This document shows, in pieces, positions 6,017-11,246 of a DNA stretch of 14,332 nt. This stretch comes from Coriobacteriaceae bacterium (GTDB lineage Bacteria; Actinomycetota; Coriobacteriia; Coriobacteriales; UMGS124). The stretch spans positions 19,001-33,332 of the forward strand of contig JAHZHK010000021.1 of NCBI GenBank assembly GCA_019420325.1, given 5' to 3'. The translations under genes and the position numbers were made by a program. The notes beneath the pieces were generated by a model. It saw only the letters and a program-made list of their open reading frames with translations, was not told the DNA's origin and searched no databases. Numbering within the stretch: position 1 is the first letter of the stretch; every line of letters begins with the position of its first letter.

Positions 6017-6559
6017 CTAGTTGGCTTTCTGTCTCCGTTTTTTGATTTCGTTGCAAAATTCTGACACCTGGGAGTGGTCCATGCGGCTGCAAAGAGAGGC
6101 GGCTGCGGACGTTGCTTGGTCACGCACGGCATCGAGGTAGGCGCTGAAGGCCTGGGAGTCCACCTTAAACAAGGCGTTCGTGTTCTCCATGAGCTTCTTG
6201 AAGCCGTACCAAAAAGCGTTTACATGCTGCGAGAAGTCATCGTCGAGCATGCCCCAATAGCGCTCCTTGTTGAAGGCGTGCATGCGCTCGATGGTACGCT
6301 CAAGGCTGTCGCCGCCCTTGTCTTCGCACGCGTCGGTGGCGATGTCGCCATACTCTCCCTCGCCGGGCTTTAGGCCGATGTACTCATCTTCAATCATGTC
6401 GGTCCACCAGGCGTCGATAACATATCCCGAACATGAACCGTAGGAGCCTTCCTCGGAAAACGCCGCAAAGAGGCCGTTGTCGCGCACTACCTGCGAGAAT
6501 GTCTTAAACGAGACGCGGACAAGCTCAACCAGCTCGAGAAGAGACGTACTTGTCCTCAA
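6017..6559 (-). CDS. C-terminal part of a frame-disrupted hypothetical gene
   Basis: An open frame of 180 codons whose only upstream initiator is a TTG at 6559 without a ribosome binding site. The protein is acidic, with LLELVELVRVSFKTFSQVV near its start, SCSGYVIDAWWTDMIEDEY in the middle and a basic end (NEIKKRRQKAN). Its first residues overlap, in another frame, the end of the 58-aa ORF at 6525-6701, which has a proper start. Removing one base from the TCTCTTCTC tract at about 6536-6545 joins them into one protein of roughly 230 aa. I therefore read this as the larger fragment of one gene hit by a frameshift, or of a gene with a sequencing error. Function unknown. It lies 84 bases upstream of the 647-aa gene on the same strand. 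Confidence 0.55.
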   Translation of the reverse strand: MRTSTSLLELVELVRVSFKTFSQVVRDNGLFAAFSEEGSYGSCSGYVIDAWWTDMIEDEYIGLKPGEGEYGDIATDACEDKGGDSLERTIERMHAFNKERYWGMLDDDFSQHVNAFWYGFKKLMENTNALFKVDSQAFSAYLDAVRDQATSAAASLCSRMDHSQVSEFCNEIKKRRQKAN

Positions 6560-6701
6560 CCTCGATGGGCACCATCCTCACCATGTCGCAGATTTCCGCA
6601 AAGAAGCGGTTGAGCTCCTCCTCGTTGGCCTTGAGCCTATCCCAACGCTCGTTGACCTCGGCCTTGTAGGCCGCATACTTGTCAGAAATGAGAGTAGCCA
6701 T
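6525..6701 (-). CDS. N-terminal part of the frame-disrupted gene (58 aa); PglX-like motif
   Basis: ATG at 6701, preceded by AAAGGAG about 13 bases upstream, opens a 58-codon frame ending in TGA at 6527-6525. It reads MATLISDKYAAYKAEV..., then LKANEEELNRFFAEI and PIEVEDKYVS. The last two pieces resemble a stretch I recall from BREX PglX and related class-I adenine methylases (KxNEEELNRIFIDIYGL, PEVEDKDVT). Here it starts a short protein rather than lying inside one of about 1200 aa. The ORF ends just where the downstream 180-codon frame begins, offset by one base, so the two are most simply one broken gene. The PglX resemblance is from memory and needs a profile search. The divergent TA promoter lies about 40-70 bases upstream. 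Confidence 0.5.
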   Translation of the reverse strand: MATLISDKYAAYKAEVNERWDRLKANEEELNRFFAEICDMVRMVPIEVEDKYVSSRAG

Positions 6702-6740
6702 GCTAAGCGGCGCTCCTTTCGGGGATTGAATCGACCGTAT

Positions 6741-6769
6741 TTGGAAGAGAGGATATCGGGGCGTATACT
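6741..6769 (+). promoter_or_regulatory. Promoter of the toxin-antitoxin operon
   Basis: TTGGAA (6741-6746), a 17-base spacer, then TATACT (6764-6769), the best sigma-70-type promoter on the plus strand of this window. It lies 29 bases before the antitoxin ATG. Confidence 0.65.
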
Positions 6770-6770
6770 G

Positions 6771-6781
6771 AGGCCAGGCCT
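6771..6781 (+). promoter_or_regulatory. Candidate operator of the toxin-antitoxin operon
   Basis: AGGCC-A-GGCCT is a perfect 11-base palindrome that begins one base after the -10 box, over the expected transcription start. TA operons are normally repressed by the antitoxin or TA complex at palindromes in this position. The assignment is by position and symmetry only. Confidence 0.4.
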
Positions 6782-6797
6782 ACGAAGGGAGAAGACC

Positions 6798-7061
6798 ATG
6801 GCACCTCTGGTTTTGGAGAAGACGGCGCAAGAGCAGCTGGCAGCTGCATACGCCCAGGCCCAGGGACCGTTTCCTGTCTCGATTGAAGGCCAGCAGGATT
6901 TTGTGATGATGAGCGCGGCAGACTTTGAAGAGTACTGCGAGCCGCCGCTGTCGGACGAAGAGATTCGCCTGCTAAAACAAGGGTATGACGAAGCCATGCG
7001 GGGCGAGTTGCTCGATGCCCGGCAGGTCCTTGCGCAGATTCGGGTGAAGTATGGCATATAA
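6798..7061 (+). CDS. Type II antitoxin, Phd/YefM-like
   Basis: An 87-aa acidic protein. The N-terminal half (FPVSIEGQQDFVMMSAADFEEYC) follows the Phd/YefM pattern, in which a short strand with 'VxIxGxxxxVLxSxxDYE' forms the DNA-binding dimer. The C-terminal half (LSDEEIRLLKQGYDEAMRGE, then LAQIRVKYG) is the usual flexible toxin-binding helix. The start at 6798 follows AAGGGAGA, which fixes it against the much longer open frame. Its last 11 bases overlap the toxin gene, the classic coupling for TA pairs. It should neutralise the toxin and repress the operon at the promoter just upstream. Confidence rests equally on pattern and on the neighbour. Confidence 0.8.
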   Translation: MAPLVLEKTAQEQLAAAYAQAQGPFPVSIEGQQDFVMMSAADFEEYCEPPLSDEEIRLLKQGYDEAMRGELLDARQVLAQIRVKYGI

Positions 7062-7380
7062 GGTTGTCGTTACCCCGACTGTTGGTCGCTGTCTGAACGA
7101 TGCCGTTGCCTATATAACGAATGTCCTCTGTGCTCCACAGGCGGCGACAAACTTGGCTGAAGCCTTTGCCGGCATACTCGACTCTCTTGAAAATAACCCC
7201 ACCTTTTATGTAAGGGACTTTCGAGCCAGCAGGTTGTTCCGAAGGACAATCTACAAAAGGCGAGTGGATACCTATCGTATCTACTATTTCGTCGCGGACG
7301 ACAGCGTGGTCGTCTTCGCCTTCTTGCATGAACGACAGGATGAGTACCCCCGCCTGAAAACGTTTTACAGCCAGCTGTGA
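7051..7380 (+). CDS. RelE/ParE-superfamily toxin
   Basis: A 109-aa basic protein with the RelE/ParE fold pattern: an N-terminal strand (YKVVVTPTVGRCLNDAVAYI), a helical hairpin with AATNLAEAFAGILDSLENNP, then the beta-sheet RLFRRTIYKRRVDTYRIYYFV and a final strand VVVFAFLHERQDEYPRL. The 'R..Y...YRIYY' and 'v.vF.f.HerqD' pieces are family hallmarks. RelE-type members cleave ribosome-bound mRNA and ParE-type members poison gyrase; I cannot decide which. The C-terminal HERQD is common in the RelE/ParE group. It overlaps the antitoxin gene by 11 bases and is followed by a terminator-bearing element. Confidence 0.82.
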   Translation: MAYKVVVTPTVGRCLNDAVAYITNVLCAPQAATNLAEAFAGILDSLENNPTFYVRDFRASRLFRRTIYKRRVDTYRIYYFVADDSVVVFAFLHERQDEYPRLKTFYSQL

Positions 7381-7431
7381 TTGAACGGTATCGTGACCTT
7401 TCGCATTGGCCTGCGACTTGTTCCCCCTATA

Positions 7432-7440
7432 TGTTATAAA
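7432..7440 (+). promoter_or_regulatory. Possible extended -10 promoter ahead of the orphan antitoxin-like gene
   Basis: TGTTATAAA fits an extended -10 (TGn-TATAAA). The -35 is poor. Transcription would start near 7447 and meet a strong terminator at 7475-7500 after about 50 bases, giving either a very short RNA with two hairpins or an attenuated leader for the gene at 7524. Confidence 0.35.
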
Positions 7441-7474
7441 AGACTCGGCGCCTCGCGAGAGGTGGCTTCCAAGA

Positions 7475-7500
7475 GCCGGGGGGTGTCCCCCGGCATTTTT
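7475..7500 (+). terminator. Intrinsic terminator (copy 1 of a duplicated element)
   Basis: GCCGGGGG (7475-7482), loop GTGT, CCCCCGGC (7487-7494), then ATTTTTATAT. It is an 8-bp perfect GC stem with a T-tract, 95 bases after the toxin stop. The wider element at 7436-7502, including a CCTC-GCGA-GAGG hairpin, aligns with 7783-7850. Confidence 0.85.
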
Positions 7501-7523
7501 ATATAGGGGATGGGGGACGGGCA

Positions 7524-7718
7524 ATGACAACAGTCGAGACAGACCTTGAGCAGCCCTGCGACCATCCTTTGGCTGAAGACGAGGCCCGTGAGCTACAAAA
7601 GAGGATTGGCGCTGCCCTAGCTCGCGGCTATGACGACCTTGTGCACGGCCGAGTTCGTCCATGGGCGCAGGCCAAGCAGGATGCAGAACGTATTCGGGCA
7701 AGCCGCAAGGGCGACTAA
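7524..7718 (+). CDS. Orphan antitoxin-like small protein, 64 aa
   Basis: A 64-aa hydrophilic protein (MTTVETDLEQPCDHPLAEDE at the start) preceded by GGGGGACGGGCA. Its second half, GYDDLVHGRVRPWAQAKQDA then ERIRASRKG, aligns with the C-terminal half of the nearby antitoxin (GYDEAMRGELLDARQVLAQI then RVKYG). It also fits the toxin-binding tail of many RelE/ParE-type antitoxins (G-x-D-x-x-x-G-R-x-x-P...IR). No toxin follows: after the stop, the only start is an ATG that reads MASSL and stops. I read it as an antitoxin whose toxin has been lost, or a solitary anti-toxin. It is flanked by two copies of the same terminator element. Confidence 0.6.
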   Translation: MTTVETDLEQPCDHPLAEDEARELQKRIGAALARGYDDLVHGRVRPWAQAKQDAERIRASRKGD

Positions 7719-7751
7719 ATGGCATCCTCCCTATAGCTGCGGTGACTACCC

Positions 7752-7770
7752 CTCTGCTCGCCAGGCAGAG
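7752..7770 (+). other. 6-bp hairpin in the gap after the orphan antitoxin
   Basis: CTCTGC (7752-7757), a 7-nt loop, GCAGAG (7765-7770). Together with the element at 7783-7850 it makes the 149-base gap largely structured. It has no T-tract and no recognised family. Confidence 0.35.
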
Positions 7771-7782
7771 ATGCGCCATGGC

Positions 7783-7850
7783 ATAAGGAGACGGGACTTC
7801 CGCAAGAGGGCCCGCCAGGAGCCGAGGGCAGTCCCCCGGCATTCTTTTAT
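7783..7850 (+). terminator. Intrinsic terminator (copy 2 of the duplicated element)
   Basis: The core is GCCGAGGG-CAGT-CCCCCGGC (7821-7840) followed by ATTCTTTTAT. It matches copy 1 except for one A-C mismatch in the stem and a different loop. The similarity extends upstream over about 68 bases: ATAA, then GGGACTTCCGCAAGAGG against GGCGCCTCGCGAGAGG, then the stem. It terminates transcription of the orphan antitoxin-like gene. Confidence 0.75.
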
Positions 7851-7867
7851 CTCAAGTCGGGGCAACA

Positions 7868-8140
7868 TCACTGTGCCGCCGTCTCAATGACAGGGGCTTT
7901 TTCCTTCTTGATGAGACCCATGAAGGTCTCGAAGTCGAATGAAGTTCCCGACATGCAGCAAAGCCGGTTGGTTTGGAAGGCCGATGCATAGGCACCGATG
8001 CCGTCGCTCAGGAAAAGAAATGCCTTGGAGCGGGGCCACGCAAGTTCGGCGCAGTAGAAGATGTGTGATTGCCGCTCACGAATATCCGACCTGCGGCAGC
8101 TTTTTGCACGCAGATACCCGCCCCCTCGTGGAGACGGCAC
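7868..8140 (-). CDS. Doubtful ORF or gene remnant, 90 codons
   Basis: An open frame from a GTG at 8140 without a ribosome binding site to a TGA at 7868. The last two thirds have GC-rich third positions and a protein-like composition (IFYCAELAWPRSKAFLFLSD, then SGTSFDFETFMGLIKKEKAP). The first 25 codons do not look like a normal N-terminus (PSPRGGGYLRAKSCRR). It may be the 3' end of a gene whose front was lost, perhaps a PH-like/YcxB-type C-terminus, but that match is weak. If it is not coding, the stretch 7851-8253 holds nothing else I can name. Confidence 0.3.
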   Translation of the reverse strand: MPSPRGGGYLRAKSCRRSDIRERQSHIFYCAELAWPRSKAFLFLSDGIGAYASAFQTNRLCCMSGTSFDFETFMGLIKKEKAPVIETAAQ

Positions 8141-8253
8141 GTGATTCGGGTGTGGGGCGGGGTTGCAGGCGAGGCGCGGGGGCGGGCCGCGCTACCATTC
8201 CCCCTGTTGCGCGCCTGGCGCGATGAAGACACGAAGGTATGGAGGAATGCGCG

Positions 8254-9411
8254 ATGGCGGCTGTAACGGAGTCCATGAACGTCCTGCTCATCAACGACAT
8301 GTGCGGCTTTGGCAAGGTGGCGCTGTCCGCCATGATGCCGGTGCTTTCGCACATGGGATTCCGCCTGCACAACCTGCCCACCGCCCTTGTGTCCAACACG
8401 CTCAACTACCCCGACTTCTTCATCCATGACACAACCGACTACGTGAAGAAGACGCTGCCCATCTGGGACGAGTTGGGCTTCACGTTCGACGCGGTGTCCA
8501 CCGGCTTCATCGTGACCGAGGAAGAGGCCCGCATCATCGCCGGGTTCTGCGAACGCCAGGCGGCCAAGGGCGTACGCGTGTTCGTCGACCCCATCATGGG
8601 CGACAACGGTTCGCTGTATGCCGGCGTGCCCGAGAGCACGATCGCCCTCATGCGCAGGCTTGTGGCGCAGGCAAACATCGCGATGCCCAACTACACCGAG
8701 GCCTGCCTGCTGACCAACACGCCCATCGACATGGTGGGCGGGCTTACTGCCGAAGACGCAACGGCCCTGGTAGACGCCATGCGTGGCTTGGGCGCGAAGT
8801 CCGTGGTCATCACCAGCACGAAGGTGGATGGCGTGAACGCCGTTGTGGGCTATGACGCCGAGTCGGGCGAGTACTTCACCATCCCCTTCGACGAGGTGCC
8901 CGTCTATTTCCCCGGCACGGGCGACATCTTCTCCTCGGTGCTGCTGGGCCGCGTGCTCAAGGGCCACACCCTGCGCGACGCCACCAAGAACGCCATGGAC
9001 GTGGTGCGCGAGCTCATCGTGCGCAACGCCGACCAAGAGGACAAGCCCCGCGGCATCCCGATCGAGGCTTGCCTGGACGTGCTCGACAAGGCGCCTGTGC
9101 CCTGCGAAGAGGCTGCCGGCGGCAAGAAGCAGGGCGCCGCGCGCGGCAAGAGGCCCAAAATCCGCCTCACTGTGGTGGATCAGCTCGGCGAGTGCGCCTG
9201 CCACCACGGTCACAAGCCCGGCGACACCTTCGACTACGACCACGACCGGGGCCAGCTCTGCCCCATGGCGGCCAACGTGGGTTTCCCCTACATCGACATC
9301 CTGCGCTACGGCGGCCAGGTGCCCGGCAACGAGCCTGATACCGTGACCTTCTGTTGCCCGGAGCGCGAGACGCTCAACGTGTTCAAGGCCGAGATTGTGG
9401 ACGGGGAGTAG
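8254..9411 (+). CDS. Pyridoxamine kinase (PdxY/PdxK family) fused to a TIGR04076-like domain
   Basis: A 385-aa two-domain protein. Residues 9-258 are a ribokinase-fold vitamin B6 kinase that phosphorylates pyridoxal/pyridoxamine in the cytosol for PLP salvage: LLINDMCGFGKVAL (11-24), VDPIMGDNGSLY (111-122), NYTEACLL (146-153), VITSTKVDG (185-193) and the catalytic FPGTGDIFSSVL (219-230, base D224). A basic linker (GGKKQGAARGKRPK) leads to residues 302-383, which fit the TIGR04076 family as I recall it: KIRLTVVDQLGECACHHGHK, QLCPMAANVGFPYID, RYGGQ and TVTFCCPE. This domain has five Cys that could bind metal. ATG 8254 is preferred because GGAGG lies 8 bases upstream; the ATG at 8239 has no such site. 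A 7-bp GCCCGGC hairpin at 9411-9427 follows, without a T-tract. Confidence 0.88.
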   Translation: MAAVTESMNVLLINDMCGFGKVALSAMMPVLSHMGFRLHNLPTALVSNTLNYPDFFIHDTTDYVKKTLPIWDELGFTFDAVSTGFIVTEEEARIIAGFCERQAAKGVRVFVDPIMGDNGSLYAGVPESTIALMRRLVAQANIAMPNYTEACLLTNTPIDMVGGLTAEDATALVDAMRGLGAKSVVITSTKVDGVNAVVGYDAESGEYFTIPFDEVPVYFPGTGDIFSSVLLGRVLKGHTLRDATKNAMDVVRELIVRNADQEDKPRGIPIEACLDVLDKAPVPCEEAAGGKKQGAARGKRPKIRLTVVDQLGECACHHGHKPGDTFDYDHDRGQLCPMAANVGFPYIDILRYGGQVPGNEPDTVTFCCPERETLNVFKAEIVDGE

Positions 9412-9502
9412 CCCGGCGCGGCTGGGCCGTGAGGCAGCAGAAAAGCGCTTAGTTTGTGACAAAATCAAATAAAATGAGCATCTAGCTGGTGTGTTATGTC
9501 TC

Positions 9503-9538
9503 TGTGACATGGGCAGGCAATTCTGCAGGAATCACATG
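9503..9538 (+). promoter_or_regulatory. TGTGA...TCACA half-sites upstream of the lipoprotein gene
   Basis: TGTGACAT (9503-9510) and TCACATG (9532-9538) form an inverted pair about 24 bases apart. TGTGACA also occurs at about 9455-9461 and TCACAT at 9573-9578. Repeated half-sites of this kind could bind a CRP/FNR-like or other dimeric regulator, or pair as RNA. The spacing is wrong for a single classical CRP site. No confident -10/-35 was found in 9412-9540, although AT-rich TGACAAAATCAAATAAAAT at 9457-9475 is a likely core region. Confidence 0.3.
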
Positions 9539-9540
9539 AA

Positions 9541-9602
9541 CGCCTCCTTTTGACGGCAGGATACTATGAGGGTCACATCCCACCCCTGCCGTTTGGGAGG
9601 CG
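9541..9602 (+). promoter_or_regulatory. Leader hairpin that sequesters the Shine-Dalgarno of the lipoprotein gene
   Basis: CGCCTCC (9541-9547) pairs perfectly with GGAGGCG (9596-9602), and ACGGCAGG (9553-9560) with CCTGCCGT (9585-9592). The two stems are separated by a small internal loop, under a 24-nt apical region containing GGG-TCACAT-CCC. The right arm contains the GGGAGG that serves the ATG at 9609 eight bases on. The folded leader would therefore block initiation. A thermosensor, protein-binding or ligand-binding switch would fit. I do not recognise a known riboswitch class. Confidence 0.55.
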
Positions 9603-9608
9603 TCGAAC

Positions 9609-11090
9609 ATGAACTGGTCCTCGATGGAGAAACGCATCGTGCTCCTTGCCTGTGCATTGGCGATAGCCGGCAGCTGCTGCATTGCAGCGTGCGATGCCAC
9701 ACCTGCAGGAAACCAGGCCCAAGCGGCGCTTGAGGGCGACGATGCGGATGCGGGCGCACAAATCGAGCGGCGCGGCGTTGATGCACAGGAGGTGCAGGCG
9801 TACCTGCAGGGTACGGATTTTCGCATGGGAGATGTGCGGCTCGGTGCGGCATTTGGCGCGCAAGCTGAGGAAGCCGCGCACCGCGACGAGCTTGAAGTGC
9901 GCGTGGTCGAGAACGGCGTCTGGGTGCTGGAGACATACCGTGAATCCGCCGAGGAGAGAGCGAAAGCCGAAGAGGAAATCGCCGGTGCGTTGGTATGCGG
10001 GCTTTCCGCACCCGCTGGGGAATGTGGATTGCTTGCGCTCCCCTGGCTGAAGGCAACCGATACTGTGGGCCTCAAAGTGATGGAAGCCATGGACGGCAAG
10101 CTCACCGAGGTGCGGGCCTGCGTGCTGGCGTGCAGCCTGGCCACTGCGACGCTGGAAGAGGATGAAACTGGCGAGGACGGAGGCGCCGAGGGCGAGGGTG
10201 CACGCGATGCATCCGGGGGCGAGCCCGCCCGGCTCGAGGTGCCCGAGGGCGCCTTGGTCGCGCATGTGCCGAGGACACCCGCAACAGCCGAGGTTACTTG
10301 GGTTGTTGTGAGGGAAGACGGCGGCGGGGAAACTCAGGATGGCAAGGGGAACGAGGCTGACCGAGACGACTCGGCAGCGGGTGACGCTGGCACAAGTAGG
10401 CCGGGTGCTGCCTCAAGCGCGGACACGACCGCGCCGGGGTCAAACCCAGGTGCCGACACGACGGGCGACAACGACACTGCCGACGGCAACGCCCCCGCCA
10501 ACCCGCAGCCCAGCGGCCCTGTCAACCCCGGCGACATAGACGTCACCGAGCGCCCCTCGGGCGGTCAGCCCGGATCGGGGTCTGGCACGGGCACAACCCC
10601 ACCGCCCCAACCCGAAGAGCCCAAGCGCACCTGGGTGGTGGACAAACCAGCCTGGGATGAGCGCGTCATGACAAGCCAAGCCTGGGACGAGCAGGTGTGG
10701 GTGAGCGTGCAAGAATGGGTGCCCAACAACGTGTGGGTCGTTGATCAGGCCGCCTGGGACGAGCAAGTGGTCGTTCGCGAGGGCTACTACGAAACCGTGC
10801 GCACCACAAGCCACTACCGCTTCGCTGCCGACGGCTACATCACCTATGACGAGGCGGACTTGGCGGAGCACACCAAATACCTCATGTCCCAAGGCCTTCC
10901 CACAAACTACTACGTGGAATGGGAACACGAGCAGGTCTGGCATGAGCCCGAATACACGACTGTGCACCACGACGAGCAAGGCCACTGGGAAGACCACGGC
11001 TCCTACCAGGACAAGGGCTACTACCAGACCATCCATCATGAGGCCGAATACACCATTGTGCATCACGAGGAGGAAGGCCACTGGGAGTAA
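9609..11090 (+). CDS. Putative lipoprotein with Trp-rich (AWDE) and His-rich repeats, 493 aa
   Basis: The N-terminus is a lipoprotein signal: K8-R9, the hydrophobic stretch IVLLACALAIAGSCC, and lipobox I25-A-A-C28, giving an anchored protein with Asp at +2. Residues 30-235 are an acidic extracellular region, and 236-338 a disordered Gly/Asp/Thr/Pro linker. Residues 341-400 carry three W-x-x-x-x-AWDE-x-V type repeats (AWDE at 348, 358, 382). Residues 400-493 include YRFAADGYITYDEADLAEH and a His-rich end with two copies of E-x-EYTxVHHxEEGHWE. Similar Trp/His repeats occur in Gram-positive surface proteins, from memory, sometimes with Cys pairs; here His clusters could bind Zn or Ni. The SD lies inside a leader hairpin. 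The adhesin gene follows after 156 bases with no terminator seen. Confidence 0.78.
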   Translation: MNWSSMEKRIVLLACALAIAGSCCIAACDATPAGNQAQAALEGDDADAGAQIERRGVDAQEVQAYLQGTDFRMGDVRLGAAFGAQAEEAAHRDELEVRVVENGVWVLETYRESAEERAKAEEEIAGALVCGLSAPAGECGLLALPWLKATDTVGLKVMEAMDGKLTEVRACVLACSLATATLEEDETGEDGGAEGEGARDASGGEPARLEVPEGALVAHVPRTPATAEVTWVVVREDGGGETQDGKGNEADRDDSAAGDAGTSRPGAASSADTTAPGSNPGADTTGDNDTADGNAPANPQPSGPVNPGDIDVTERPSGGQPGSGSGTGTTPPPQPEEPKRTWVVDKPAWDERVMTSQAWDEQVWVSVQEWVPNNVWVVDQAAWDEQVVVREGYYETVRTTSHYRFAADGYITYDEADLAEHTKYLMSQGLPTNYYVEWEHEQVWHEPEYTTVHHDEQGHWEDHGSYQDKGYYQTIHHEAEYTIVHHEEEGHWE

Positions 11091-11246
11091 AGTCCCCCCA
11101 AACCTGGCGAAACGGGCGTGTCGATGCCGTTGGGCGCAACGGCCGAGCGTAACCGCTGAGCGCAGTAATCGTCTGCATCCACTTATACAAACCAATACCT
11201 CAACCGTCTTGGGGGCCACACGCTCCCGAGGGAAAGGACGTGTGCC
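11091..11246 (+). other. Gap between lipoprotein and adhesin genes
   Basis: No terminator hairpin is visible in these 156 bases. TATACA at 11184-11189 could be a -10 box but has no -35 at standard spacing. The simplest reading is read-through from the lipoprotein gene, with a possible internal promoter. Confidence 0.35.

Noticed and set aside
8008..9510. 500-codon minus-strand frame
   Set aside because: Antisense to pyridoxamine kinase; composition dominated by His, Gly, Val and Ala, no motif and no start signal.
9541..9602. Known riboswitch (for example c-di-GMP, often ahead of surface genes)
   Set aside because: The conserved bases of the c-di-GMP-I core and of other classes I know are absent; kept only as an unclassified SD-sequestering hairpin.
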